Positions 11,447 through 23,726 of a stretch of 64,000 nucleotides of DNA are shown here, one piece after another. Position 1 is the stretch's first letter; every line of letters starts with the position of its first letter. The notes under the pieces were generated by a model. The model did no database searches, was not told the DNA's origin, and saw only the letters and a list, made by a program, of their open reading frames with translations. The translations under genes and the position numbers were made by a program. Where the stretch lies: the NCBI GenBank assembly GCA_034401795.1, contig CM067373.1, positions 37,669,443-37,733,442 on the forward strand, written 5' to 3'. The stretch is from Chaetoderma sp. LZ-2023a. Its lineage: Eukaryota > Mollusca > Caudofoveata > Chaetodermatida > Chaetodermatidae.

Positions 11447-12100
11447 GTTTCCATTCTACAGGCTCTGTTAGATGACGTCACGACCATGACATTACGAAAT
11501 TATGACACAACCTCATTAAAATAAATAGCTATGGCATATTGTCTTGCCTTAGCTTGCCATATTCTAATTATTTTTCCAAATGATTACTATATCAGAATAA
11601 AAATAACAAAAAAAATAGTTGACAGATACGAAACTGTGGACTGATATTTGCAAGTCACGTGGCAGAAGGTCACATGACCGGTAAAATATTTGCAGCGCCG
11701 CCAAACGCAGAAGGATAAATTCCTCGCCATTTGGTTCCTTGAGGGAACCCGTTCATTTCGGCCGAATATGCGTATTAATCGCACGCACATCGAACTATTG
11801 CGGTACCGTGCACGCATGCGCACAGGTTAGCGCAGATTTTGATGACAGGCAAATCAAAGATAATGGCTATAGCAAGATGGGAAATACCCGCGCGCTTTGC
11901 GACGTTATTGAAATACAGCGCCATCATACGACTACGACGTGGCTTTGACGTTATACCAAGGGAGAATGACTGGTAACGCGACTGGTAACGCGAATGACGC
12001 AGTAACGCAAACCCCCCTTGACGCGGGAAAAAAGCGAAACAAGCGAAATAAATAAATAAATAAATAAATAAAATAGTAATTAGCCAAACAAGGTAAACAA
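11447..12100 (-). promoter_or_regulatory. Putative promoter region of the BIRC6-like gene
   Basis: The 650 bp upstream of the first exon contain more CpG and GC than the surroundings (11,640-12,000). There is an NRF1-like GCATGCGCAC at about 11,814-11,823 and a CACGTG core at 11,656-11,661. No TATA box is evident, and the start codon context AACATGGCC resembles a YY1-type site. An AAATA-type microsatellite (about 12,046-12,074) closes the region. This is inference from context and motifs only. Confidence 0.35.
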
Positions 12101-12104
12101 ACAA

Positions 12105-13869
12105 ACATATGTAAATATACTAATAGATATGGCGCACTGTGGTGAATTTAAAGGTGGAAAATCAAAAGATTAAAAAAAATGTAGCCTGATCATAGTTGAG
12201 GGGGCTCAGGCTCTGCGATCGAATGCACAAATTAAAATGGGAAGAATGAAAATTGTGTGTTTTTCAGTTCCCGTTTGCGCAGTTTCTGCTGAAAAATAGT
12301 TGACTAAATTGAGAAAATCTGTATGTCAGCAGGCTACGACCATATAACGTGCAGTTGATGGCACGCCATCGCAAATACCCACGCGTTCATTAACCTTTTA
12401 GCCTGACAATTGGACCCCTCCCATAAGGCCGGAGTCCAATATAACAGTGATTTCACGAATCGTGTATGGGTAACTCAAATATAACAAATTTGGTTGAATT
12501 CCACCAAACCTTTACGGATGAAATAGCTGGACGGGCCGAACTTAAGGTCGTGCAACAAGTGCATTCGCACACGACGTCTAATTTCCAGCCCCACCCCCTC
12601 CCAAAGCGACACACAAATCGTTTTTGTATTTCTTTGCCCCTCTGTAACTTCAAGTTACACGCATAGATGACATAACTATAAGACCGGTGTGGCCAAATCC
12701 CACAGCCCTCTGACCGCATAAAACCACCACCCCACCCCCACCCCGCCAACCCCCCCAAGCGGATTTACGTTTGAAACGTAACCGGAACTTTAGATATTTC
12801 TCTGGGAGCCCAGAACAAGAATTTTCAAAAACTTTGCACAGGGCGCCCTCTAAGTTCGATCCTGTGAGAAATATCTTTGCTTTACAAGTACACGGATAAT
12901 ACTTAATTTTACGGAGCAATCAAATCTGTAAGAAAGATTGCGGATCGAAGATGAAACTGAATACGTTTAACCCAGCATTTTTGTTTATGTACATGATATC
13001 TTGGAAATTAGCAAACGATCATCATGAGACTTGTAATGGCATAAAGCTGAGCATGTCAGCTAAATGCACAACTATGTTTCATTTTTCTCTATCATAATGA
13101 TTAATGGTTTAAGTATTGGATTTGCCCTAATTTGTGCAAATTTTAAAACAGTGTGTCACTGTGAGATATGATCGTATAGGATATAAGCCCTACCATTCCA
13201 CAGAGGCATGGGAAATTTCGAGCTGATAGCAAATATTTAATAATATGCGCCAGACTAATCATAATCTCTTAGGCCTACGCGATTTCAGAAACTACTCATA
13301 CTTCTCTAATCAAATAGGAAGTATAACACACATGTGTTCAATAATGAACACATGCGCCACTGATCATGGAAATGCAAATCTGATTCTTCAAGGTGAAATT
13401 CTGAGTAATAACAAAAACACCCATTTTTAGTCAATATTTTAAGGAGCCCGCCCGAATACCGATCTTTAGTTAAGTGCGTGTAGACCAATATCTAGACCTA
13501 TCAATGCAGTATAGACGGCAGCCTAGACAATGGTCTAATCGACGTTATTTTAAAGCAAAACGTGTATATCTGGATTAGGTTATAATATTAACATAAATGG
13601 GCTAAAAACTACAAAATTATTATTGACCATATCGCACATGTTAAATAAGTAAATTTGATGTAAAAAGGCGACAATTGCTTGATCTATTAGCAAAACGTAA
13701 TTGTTTTTAATTACCTCCCCCTATAACGTCACGTCAAGGACGTAAGAGGGCGCTACGCTATAAAAGCTGCGCAAAATTGTATGCGCGTTATAGCGTAATT
13801 CCCATCTTGCTATATCTATTATCTTTGGTCAGATTCTGTAAAACACCAAGGGGTGCCCATTCGTATATC
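12105..13869. other. Non-coding DNA
   Basis: No gene recognised. There is a C-rich run at about 12,727-12,757. A 66-codon plus frame (12,466-12,666) and a 101-codon minus frame over the same bases have no domain and are not supported. A TATAAAAG sequence lies at about 13,760 upstream of a short frame without any recognisable product. Confidence 0.4.
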
Positions 13870-14790
13870 TCGAGATCTAGTCAAGATTCAAGATTCAAGA
13901 TTATTTATTTCATGCTTGATATGCAATATACAGACATTACAATTGGGCAGTCTATCAAAGGCAGAGCCTATGAGTCGATGGACCCCCTACACACAAAACA
14001 AAACATTACAATATATAAGGTGATAGTTAATTATACAGACATCTGTGAGTAAACACAGGACGGCACAACATCTATTTTTTGTACCATATTGTCATGATTG
14101 GTCTAGGTTTGCGTGATTACATAATTAAATCGAAAATCGTGATTATGTTTTAAATCGTGAATTTATATCATTAATCATTAGTGACGGACATAAGTCATAT
14201 CACTTGCGTGTCCCAGGCGTAGGTTTGATAATATTAGTCGTGGTTAAATAACATGTCTTTATAATGTACATCTAGCTTTGATTTAAATTGGTCTAAGTTG
14301 ATGGCAAGTGCAACGTGAGCACGTAGAGTTCCAGTAAGGAATAACTCTTTGTGAAAAAAAGTTTTTCCCTGAGATTTTTCTTGCAGAAATTTGTTTGAAT
14401 TTTGAGATTATGTCCACGCGTGGTGATGGTTGCAGTGGGTGTTTCCTTAAAGAATTGACCTGCATCTAAGTTATTTTTCATGTGTAAAATTTTGTAATTT
14501 TCGATTAAATCCCCTATAAATCGTCTGTATTTGAGTGACATTAGGTTGAGTGATTTCAATCTATCCATGTAAGGTAGATGCTTAAGGTTTGGAACCAATT
14601 TTGTTGATCTACGTTGTATTCCTTCGATGGTTCTTGACTGTCTTAATAGGTATGTTGACCACACTGAATTTCCATATTCCAATATTGGCCTTACTAACGT
14701 TTTGTAAAGTAAAATGAATGTATTCTGATCCAGATGCTTGGATACAGTTTTGTTGATATGTTCGTCAAAGGATAATTTGTTATTTGTTGC
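13870..14790 (-). pseudogene. CR1-like LINE 3' end with terminal short repeat
   Basis: The minus strand reads a LINE C-terminal region: ILEYGNSVWSTYLL, then IEGIQRRSTKLVPNLKHLPY, RRFIGDLIENYKIL, and NLREKLFFTKSYSLLE (14,682-14,293). Further upstream, NNKLSFDEHI is visible near 14,780. The 3' untranslated part runs to 13,870, where it ends in three tandem copies of ATTCAAG-type heptamers (TCAAGATTCAAGATTCAAGA on the plus strand). Short tandem tails are typical of CR1-type LINEs. A second, much shorter copy of the same tail lies at about 16,399-16,430. The catalytic core is missing. Confidence 0.8.
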
Positions 14791-14929
14791 ATAAAATATT
14801 TCAAAACCTAACTTTCAATTACATTTTAATGTGATCCGTAATAAAAAAAAACCCATGATATTTTGCTTAGTGTATGTATGTCCATTTACATGGCAAGACA
14901 AGACTATTTTTGAAAGTGTATTAATGTAG

Positions 14930-15897
<968 letters not shown>

Positions 15898-16671
15898 ACT
15901 GGTGGTATCCCGCAATCCTGGAATTCACGTTTTGGGGCAGCTGGGCTAGCTGATTCCCGCCGTTTCTACAGATGCCCAGCAGTGGTACCTTGGAACCTGA
16001 AACGCGAGCACCTGCCACTGGTTCCCTGTGCGATTCGTGACCCCTGTTGGCTGAGTAACCTATTATAATGTACTAGTAGTATTACTACAAATGGTGTCAG
16101 GAGTACTTTGGGCCTTAAATTAAAATTATTGTTAGTTAGTTCTAAATTCTACTCACGATTTTGCTGTTAAAAAAAGAGATAGAATTCTCGGAAATATAAG
16201 GACTACACTAGTCCTGCCCGAACGTCAATCTAACAGACTCTGGCCGCCATTTTGATTTAGTTTTAGTTTTTTATTATTTAATAATCACGGATGATAGGTG
16301 AGTTATAGTAAAATATATATTATTTATTTATACTATAGCATGCAAAGGTCGGGTATATAGATTAATATGCCTTACATACATACGTCATATACGTCATAGA
16401 TTCAAGATTCAATGTTATTTATTTGAACTGGAATGAATCGAGGTATATTTTCATGCTAAGTTTCTATCATCTATGTCAATATTCCATGGAATGACAACCC
16501 TATAGTTTCTGGATTGTTGTTGTTAGTTGTCTTCAGTGTCATATGTAGGAAACAGCAATTCTGAGCTGTAGTTTAACCGTCAGATTTTTAATATTTCTTT
16601 ATACTTTAATTACAGTTCAATTTCGTTGTTTATTTCAGAATTATTTGAAATAAAGAAGTGATATAAATCAC

Positions 16672-16672
<1 letters not shown>
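15898..16672. other. Non-coding DNA
   Basis: No gene. A short LINE 3'-tail remnant (AGATTCAAGATTCAATG) lies at about 16,399. Confidence 0.45.

Positions 16673-16721
<49 letters not shown>
16673..16721. repeat. (TTA)n microsatellite
   Basis: An uninterrupted run of about 16 trinucleotide units. Confidence 0.95.
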
Positions 16722-16723
<2 letters not shown>

Positions 16724-16990
16724 CTTTTGAACATTAGTGGGTAATCTCCCTTCTAATCAACAAATATGTTTCAATTGTAATATTAGGTTTACTAATTACG
16801 CTGAATATTATTTGTTTTTTCTTGTTATTATTAATTCAAAAAGTTCATTATCACATTGCTAGCTACTTCGTGAAAACACTACTCAGCTTATGCTTTCTTT
16901 TCAAGTAAAATCTGAGGAGTTTTTGGTTCGCACCCAGTTTTCTGTGGATCAATCCTTTACCCACAATTTTGTTGGGTACAGGTAAAGGTT

Positions 16991-17053
16991 AGTAGTGTCA
17001 GAATTAAAATGATACCACCTCCCTCAACTGGCTACCGTTCGGCGATCCATGGC
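16991..17053 (+). repeat. Polinton left terminal inverted repeat
   Basis: AGTAGTGTCAGAATTAAAAT, then the ACCTCCCTCAACTGG and CCGTTCGGCGATCCATGG blocks. This is the reverse complement of 32,164-32,226 with a few mismatches. Terminal AG is typical of Polintons. Confidence 0.9.
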
Positions 17054-17107
17054 CATGGAAGGCCATGGCGAATATAAAACTCTCATGCGGACCCCACTGT
17101 CTGTGAG

Positions 17108-17149
17108 AACCTCCTCAGGATAACGGCCACTCTCTCTCTCTCTCTCTCG

Positions 17150-17204
<55 letters not shown>

Positions 17205-17235
17205 GCTCTATTTTGACCGGTATCCTGAGGAGGTT
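17108..17235. repeat. CT microsatellite framed by a 15-bp inverted repeat
   Basis: A (CT)n tract at 17,129-17,199, with a few interruptions, is framed by AACCTCCTCAGGATA (17,108-17,122) and its perfect reverse complement (17,221-17,235). The arms could bring the microsatellite into a loop. A GA tract also occurs near the right end of the element (31,747-31,772). Confidence 0.85.
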
Positions 17236-17489
17236 TTTCTATCTGTGGGCCACTTTTCTACCTATCCTACCTATCCTTATCTCTGAGTGTGAGTATTGCT
17301 TATACTGAATTATCTCGAAGTGACATCAAGATCTAGAGGGACTGATAAGAGCAGCAATACAGCAATGAGAACACATAATTTATCAGCTATAATTACTAAT
17401 GCATACATGGCCGAGGTAGTTAATGTGGGGAATCCTCGTTTTGTGTTTATTAGCAAGCTTAAAATCACAGGTTCAAATCTCACTATTAG

Positions 17490-17745
17490 CATTTGTGGAT
17501 AACTCGGCCATTTCTGGTCCGATTTTAAAATGGTAAACAGTTTTGAAATTCTCGCTTCATTCCGGTCCTGAGCGGTGCCAAGAACGACGAAAATGAAGTG
17601 ATTTCTCGGTACAATATAAGCGTACACTCTCTCACAATACTGACATGTGGATCCGACGCGTGCGCATGCATGCTACTTGTTCTTACGGACTTAGCCATAC
17701 CTCTCTCATAGGGCTTTATACACGCACGCATACTATCCTATCCAG
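17490..17745 (-). repeat. Dispersed repeat, copy inside Polinton left end
   Basis: This is the reverse complement of 52,900-53,215. Shared landmarks are GGATAACTCGGCCATTTCTGG, the AAGAACGACGA block, GCGTGCGCATGC and the CGCATACTATCCTA end. The copy lies between the Polinton terminus and the subterminal array. Either a mobile repeat inserted into the Polinton, or a Polinton-derived piece is also found at 52.9 kb. Confidence 0.8.
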
Positions 17746-18358
17746 GGGGCATGCAGGTACCCACAGGGACATACACCCCACAGGTACTGATCGCCAGCAC
17801 CACAAATAATAGGGTCTGAACGCCCATTTAGAGACAGGCATCCACAGGGATATACACCACCCACAGGTACTGATCGCCACACATAATAGGGTCTGAACGC
17901 CCAGACAGGCATCCACATGGATATACACCACCCACATGTACTGATCGCCACACATAATAGGGTCTGAACACCCAGACAGGCATCCACAGGGTTATACACC
18001 ACCCACGGTACTGATCGCCACACATAATAGGGTCTGAACACCCATTTAGAGACAGGCATCCACAGGGATATACACCACCCACAGGTACTGATCGCCACAC
18101 ATAATAGGGTCTGAACGCACAGACAGGCATCCACAGGGATATACACCACCCACAGGTACTGATCGCCACACATAATAGGGTCTGAACACCCATTTAGAGA
18201 CAGGCATCCACAGGGATATACACCACCCACAGGTACTGATCGCCAGCACCACACATAATAGGTCTGGACGCCCAGACAGGCATCCACAGGTACTGATCGC
18301 CACAGATAATAGGGTCTGAACGCCCATTTAGAGACAGGCATCCACAGGGATATACACC
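17745..18358 (+). repeat. Tandem array of the polymerase promoter segment
   Basis: GTACTGATCGCC occurs eight times, in units of about 55-90 bp built from GGGTCTGAACGCCCATTTAG, AGACAGGCATCCACAGGGA and TATACACCACCCACAG. Some units lack the CATTTAGAGA part. The last unit reads TATACACC straight into the ATG of the duplicated polymerase start at 18,359, and a similar sequence precedes the second start at 18,710. The repeat thus contains the TATA-like box of the polymerase gene. One inverted single copy is found at the right end (31,790-31,855). The minus strand reads through as a repetitive open frame, which is a shadow. Confidence 0.9.
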
Positions 18359-18709
18359 ATGAGTACTGTTGCACAGATTAGTGCACAGCAATTCAGCCTT
18401 AGAGGCTACTCTAAGGCCAAGAAAGCCGACCTGCTCCAGATGATCGACCAGATCCGTGCCGAGGAGTGGCAGAAGCGACTCTCCCGAGCAATGAATATGG
18501 GAAGGTTTCGAGCGCTTACCGAGGATCCTTGGAATCCTCTCAAGAAAGCGCAGTGGATGCATGAGTTTAGTCAGTTGGACGAGGAGGTGATTGCTAGCTT
18601 GTGAGCCAAGGCTGTAGTGAGGCGGATGTAGGCCCATTCACTGGAGCACTTAACTCTCCAACGCAGGTGGACCCCGCACCCTATGCAGGCATCGACAGGG
18701 ATATACACC
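18359..18709 (+). pseudogene. Duplicated 5' end of the polymerase gene
   Basis: The frame from 18,359 starts MSTVAQ and carries a SAP-like segment (QQFSLRGYSKAKKADLLQMI) followed by EEWQKRLSRAM. It stops at a TGA at 18,602. The next 351 bp repeat the same promoter and coding start (18,710), and the similarity continues past the stop to about 18,660. It is therefore a tandem duplication of the promoter and the first ~100 codons of the polymerase gene. The stop corresponds to CGC in the second copy. Alone it would give an 81-residue SAP-domain peptide; whether this has any role is unknown. Confidence 0.85.
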
Positions 18710-21703
18710 ATGAGTACTGTTGCACAGCTTCACGCTATTGCAAAGCAATTCGGCCTTAGAGTCTACTCTATGGCCAAGAAAGCCGACCTGTTCCAGATGA
18801 TCAGACAGGTCCGTGCTGAGGAGTGGCAGAAGCGACTCTCCCGAGCAATGAATACGGGAAGGTTTCCAGCGCTTACCAAAGAGGATCCTTGGAATCCCCA
18901 CAAGAAAGCGTAGCGGATACATGAGCATCATCAGTTGGACGAGGAGGTGACAGCTAGCTTGCGCGCCAAGACTGTAGCGAGGTGGATGGAGGTCCATCCA
19001 CTGGAGCACTTAACTCTCAAACGCAGGATTGAACCCTTAGCCCGGAGCATAAGGCGAGAAGGTGAACACATTCTCGACCAGCGTCTCGGCGAAAGGGAGA
19101 CAGAGGATAGAGGATGCCGGTCAGTATGATGGCAATTCTTCAGAGGTCTAGAAGGAGACCTCACAGGCCGGATCATGCAAAGGATCCAGCAGACTGTCCA
19201 GAACGCCTTCTGCCTCCGCTTCACCCATACCTATCGCATCCATCACATCAAAGATGGTAGGGTGATGCTCTTCCACAAGAATGCTCCAGGGAGCCCGTGG
19301 CTGAACATGATAGGAGCAGCTCAGGACTGGGTGGCAGCAAGAGAGCAAGCCCGCCTCGACACAGACAATAACGATCGACCCAACACCAAGTGGGCTTTCG
19401 TTCGATCAATCAATGTTGAGGTCAGGGCTGTCATCGACTGCCAACCTCTGCTTGGGACAGGCACCCTCGCAGACTGGCTATGACAGAAGAAGAGTATGAC
19501 TGCCCTCGACACCTACAGGGACAACATGTGTCTCTGGAGATGTCTAGCAGTCCACCGAGGGGCGAGAGCTGATAGAAGTACAGCTCCTGCATGAGAGCTT
19601 GCCACACAGTTCTATGGCAAGACAGTGCCTGATGTCCGCAAGACCTCACTGGATCAGCTGGACAAGGTAGAGTTCTTCGCCAAGATCGGGATTCACGTGT
19701 ATGAACCAACCGAAGAGGGCACCTGGCACATGATCAGGCAAGTGGCTCACTACCGTGACACCATGACCATCAGCGTGTTGGACCACAATGCCTTCTACAT
19801 CAAGAACATCACCAAGCTGGCACATACACTAGTCTTCAGTCACTGTCAGCAGAGGTTTACACAGGCATGCAATCTTCAACGCCACGCTGATCACTGTACA
19901 GGCGGCAAAACAAAAATCATGTGTCCTGGTGAGAAGGTTGAGGCGCCACGCTTGTGGTACAGTTGGAGTGCTGTATAAAATGCTGCCCAAGCATCCCTAA
20001 ACAAGTTTGGACTGTCCCATACCCACACTTCATAGTTTATGACTTCGAAGCACTCCTAGATGGTATCAAGACTCATCCTACGGAGACTCTCACGATCGAG
20101 AGTACTCACATACCTATCTCTCTGTCAGTTGGCTGCTCCTTAGAGGGTGCGACGAGTGAGCCCACTCTCCTCTGCAATCCTGACCCCAAAGAACTGATCA
20201 GAGAGTTCATGCTGGAGATCCAACCACGAGCATCTCTAATCCGGACATGGGTTAGGGCACAGTATATACTGACAGACCTGGACAAGCTCCCAAAGCAACA
20301 GCAGGGGCTGATCAACGAGTGGTGTGACCAAGTGCCTGTACTGGGGTTCAACTCTGGGCGGTATGATCTGAACCTCAAGAAGTACTTTGTCGATGAGCTG
20401 ACTGACAGTACAGGTACAGTGAAAGTCGCCAAGAAGGCTAGTCAGACCATGTTCCTCATAACACCTGAGCTACGGTTTCTCGATGTGCTGAACTACCTCA
20501 GCCCAGGAGTCTCGTACACGGTATGGGTCAAAGCTTACGGGTGTACACAGCAGAGGAGCTGGCTTGTATATGACTGGTTTGACACACATGAGAAGCTCAA
20601 CTATCCAGGGCTTCCTGACTACTCAGCATGGACATTTAAGCTCAAGGGTGGCTACCTCCTGACGCGAACAGAGTGGGAACAGCATAACCAGACATTCAGC
20701 GAGCATGGAATATGGACATTCACCGACTGGCTGCAATACTACAACAACCTGGACGTCAGTCCATTCATTGAAGCACTAGAGTGGATGCGGGAGTTCTACA
20801 CAGAATGAGAAATAGACATCCTCAAAGACAGGTGTGTCACTGCAGTACCCCCTATGTGGAACCGCTCAGCACATGCCGGATGTTAGCCTCTATTCACCGG
20901 ACAAGGAAGCCTACGAGATGCTGAAGGGTGCTGTTGTTGGCAGTCCCAGCATCGTGTTCACCAGATACCATGAGGCCGGTGTGACTCGAATCTGCCAGAG
21001 TGAGCATGTCTGCCAACGTCTGCGTGGCTATGACACAAATGCTCTGTACCTGTCAACGATGGCCAAAGAGATGCCATGTGGTAAGGAGAAAGTGCGCCAT
21101 TGGTCCAGTGCCAGTGGGGTAGCTAGCTTTAAGGAGGCTCTCCTAGCAGACAGCTGGTTTTGGGTTTGCTGAGGTGGATATAGAGGTCCCCAAAGCTCTG
21201 TGGGCAAAGTTCGAGGAAATGCCTCCTCTCTTCTATAACCACAAGATCCCGGTAGAGGCAATCTCATTTGAGATGCTAGCATATCTAGGGTGAACAGGGA
21301 GGAAGCGGCCCACCACCCAAAAGCTTGTCAGGGCCCTCAGTGGGACTGGCTAGCTTGGGACAAATGGTCTGGATGGACTCCGGGACTGTTCAAGCTCGAG
21401 TTCAAAGGCTCTCGTGGCATTGCTCTCTGCTCCAAATGCTACTACGTGGAGAGCGCAGCAGCAGGTAAGTGCTCGGCTAAGGGAATGTCAAAGTGGCAGA
21501 ATGAGGTCTCTTGGCAGAGGTTCTACAGCGCCCTACATGGCGGGGTGGACAGAGCTAAAAACTGAGGCCTGCGCATGCACAACCCGGGTATGGTGACATA
21601 TGCGCAGGAAAAACTCGGACTCTCTGCTTACTATGATAAGCGCCATGTGCTTCCAGATGGTGTCCATACTGAGCCCATCGAGCGACATATCCCTTATGAA
21701 TAG
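18710..21703 (+). pseudogene. Protein-primed DNA polymerase B (Polinton type), decayed
   Basis: This is the replicative polymerase of the element. The N-terminus has a SAP-like DNA-binding motif (LHAIAKQFGLRVYSMAKKAD). Next comes a conserved accessory region with YRDNMCLWRCLAVHRGAR (about 19,520-19,565) and a C2H2-like finger, CQQRFTQACNLQRHADHC (about 19,845-19,900). The exonuclease motifs are YDFEA (20,038), GFNSGRYDLN (about 20,343) and YNNLDVSPF (about 20,740). Palm motif A is GYDTNALYLS (about 21,026). A tail block, LGLSAYYDKRHVLPDG, runs to PYE-stop at 21,703. In-frame stops are near 18,911, 19,127, 19,481 and 19,592. Frameshifts lie near 19,975, 20,810-20,850 and after 21,160. Between a TGRK..QKLVRALS segment (about 21,293-21,342) and a WTPGLFKLEF segment (about 21,378) the region that should hold palm motifs B and C is absent. 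The polymerase cannot be active. Confidence 0.9.
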
Positions 21704-22882
21704 ACAGCAGCGGGCTTGAGCACTCCGGATGGTGGCAGCTGTGTATCTGTAGGGACTAGCCGAAGCTCCTCTCGCACAAACTGTCGCCTGGGACCACTAG
21801 CCAGGTAGTACAATGTAGGCCTCCACATACCTGTGAAGCCTGTGAACATCTATTGACCAGTTAGGTTCTGTTGCACACCATCGACCACCTTCCAGCTCAC
21901 CAGGCTCATACAGGTACAGAACCAGAGCATCAGGTGGTAGGCACTCCTCTCCCTTGTTCACTCCTGGGGATGGTGGGGCAACAGAGGATCATTGGATAGC
22001 CTCTACTGGCTTCTTACCAAACCTTTCACCCACACGCTGGAGCGATCACCAGGACACGCCATCTCCTGAGCATACTGATGTGGGAGCAGTCTTTCTGCTG
22101 GAGTCCGGTTCCAGCGCTCGACGATTGCCTGGGCACAGTGGTGACCAACTTCACCTCGTCTTATTGGCACACCTTGTTTCCGCATGAGGGCTGCTGTCTC
22201 GGCCCTGATCTCCTTACCCTCATCCACCTGTAACAATTCTGGCCACTGGAGGGGCTTTTCCGGATCATCATAGACACTGCTGAATGCTTGGGCCACCTGC
22301 CCTGTGGACTTATCTGTAAGCGGTACAGCAACCTTGTATCTACTGGCGACATCGACGATGGTGAGGGCGTACGTGTAGGTCTTACATGTTCCTGAATGGC
22401 AGACTCTGTCATGTGGAAGGAATAGAGCATCTGCCTGGTGAACTCTGTTCGGAACAGTTTCATCAAAATGTGCACGCCTGATGTGCCGTGGATGGGGTCT
22501 GTATATCGGCCACATCGCCTGGTGGCTGAGCCACTGGCTAACCACCTCCAATGTGAACTTGTGGTCCTTGCAACATGCGAACTCGAGTAACTGGTGAGGC
22601 TCATGATAATATCCACCAGGCTGGTAGTAGAGCTCCTCAAGAGAGGCGGTACTCCCGGATTTCATCACTGACATTGACTCCTATTCTATTATGTATGGCC
22701 TGGGCAAACTCCAGACAGATGAACAGATGACTGTCGTTCATCCGGCCATCGATGAACACCTCTTCGAATACCTGTGAACACTGCTGTCTAATCTCTGCAG
22801 CGCTGGTGCCATCACTGAATGGTAGCTTATCGACCAAGGCTTGCCAGTTAAGGGACTTGACCAGGTCGTACAGAGATGCCAT
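21694..22882 (-). pseudogene. Polinton integrase (retroviral rve type)
   Basis: This DDE integrase would insert the element. From the start at 22,882 (MASLYDLVKS) the frame has an N-terminal region to about 22,640. A frameshift follows there, then the catalytic core: QADALFLPHD..YALTIVDVASRYK, LLQVDEGKEI, and HHCAQAIVERWNRT with the third acidic residue E. The second D is in QVDEG. After about 22,003 further frameshifts break the C-terminus, but YYLASGPRRQFVREEL is readable down to 21,750 and ends at TAA 21,694-21,696. It overlaps the end of the polymerase by 10 bp, tail to tail. The start codon lies 3 bases after TATATAA, which itself contains the stop codon of the upstream gene. Confidence 0.88.
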
Positions 22883-22884
22883 CC

Positions 22885-23303
22885 TTATATAGTACAGCTT
22901 ACATGTTCGGCGGCGAGTGCTATGGCAATGTACGGTAGCCAAGGGCCTGCGACTCCGAAGAATGTACCTACTCCTGAGGCGATGGCTGGTATGTCTTCAG
23001 AAATCTTCTCCACCCCATGGAGAGCATTGTTGGCGATCTTGCCGACCATCTCGCCAGCCTTCATTGTGAACAGAGCAATCAGAGCGCCAACTGCTACCAG
23101 CGACCCAATAGAACCTTTTACGTAAGTGTGATAGATTCCTTTCGCTCTGTGCACTAGCATGCAGGATTCAGGCGCAGTATCCGTATCATACTCACCCGTG
23201 GTTTCCGCTACATTGTTATCATCTGCATCCTCCTCATGCTAGTCCTCCTCATAGTCCTCGTCATCTATATCCTCGACTGGATCAGCCTCTGGTTCATACA
23301 TCA
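22885..23303 (-). pseudogene. Acidic and membrane-anchored Polinton protein
   Basis: I do not recognise the family. The first in-frame ATG is at about 23,303, but the frame is open from a GTG just after TATATAGCTGCA (about 23,325), so the original start may be lost. The N-terminal ~45 residues are very acidic (VEDIDDEDYEED, then one in-frame TAG near 23,240, then HEEDADDNN). The C-terminal ~90 residues are hydrophobic, with GSLVAVGALIALFTM and GVGTFFGVAGPWLPYIAIAL, suggesting two membrane-active helices. The stop TAA (22,885-22,887) is part of the TATATAAGG box of the integrase gene. One stop breaks the frame. Confidence 0.6.
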
Positions 23304-23325
23304 CATCGCCGTGGTCCCCCACTGC

Positions 23326-23359
23326 AGCTATATAATAGCTTTAAACTGTAGTCTATAGC
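23326..23359. promoter_or_regulatory. Divergent promoter with shared TTTAAA
   Basis: A single TTTAAA at 23,340-23,345 serves both directions. On the plus strand it is followed by a TCTATAGC box and the ATG at 23,360. On the minus strand it is followed by TATTATATAGC and the start of the acidic membrane gene. Spacing matches that at other genes of the element. Confidence 0.7.
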
Positions 23360-23726
23360 ATGGCATCCGCAATCTTGAATGTGGGAGTGTTTGCCTTAGT
23401 GAACTGGGGACTTCGCCAACAAGAAGGCGGCAGAGGTCGAGCATGAGCATCATAACCAGGTGAAGCTGTCTAAAGAGAAGTTTGAGTACAGCAAAGCCCT
23501 CGAGCATATGCGCCAGAGGGAGGCATGCCGACGCCAACTCCGAGCTCAGGCCAACCAGAGCCTCAAAGAGGCAGATGAGAGTCTCGATGAGTACTACAAG
23601 GCTGTATCTGAGCCAACACTCGACTATGATGTATCGACAGGTCAGAAGACAGCAGAGCTTATAGTAGTGGTGGCAGCTGCAGTGGGGACCATGGCAGGAG
23701 TCGTGCTCTACACACACTCAAGCTGA
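23360..23726 (+). pseudogene. Helical, C-terminally membrane-anchored Polinton protein
   Basis: The gene starts MASAILNVGVFALVNW at 23,360, directly after a TATAGC box. A frameshift near 23,408 breaks it. The continuing frame reads a charged helical region (KLSKEKFEYSKALEHMRQRE, then RRQLRAQANQSLKEADESL), likely a coiled coil. It ends in a hydrophobic segment, AELIVVVAAAVGTMAGVVLY, with a short tail THSS. The restored length would be about 120 residues. The end overlaps the 3' end of the minus-strand gene at 23,708 by 19 bp. It is a virion-membrane or structural candidate; the family was not recognised. Confidence 0.6.

Noticed and set aside
17745-18358. CRISPR-like array of regularly spaced repeats
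   Set aside because: The spaces between the common words are themselves repeated, there are no unique spacers or cas genes, and the context is an animal Polinton. It is a minisatellite of a promoter segment.
17733-18374. Long minus-strand frame of 213 codons with repeated Trp/Cys-rich units
   Set aside because: It is the read-through of the tandem array. Three staggered frames do the same, so it is a shadow and not a repeat protein.
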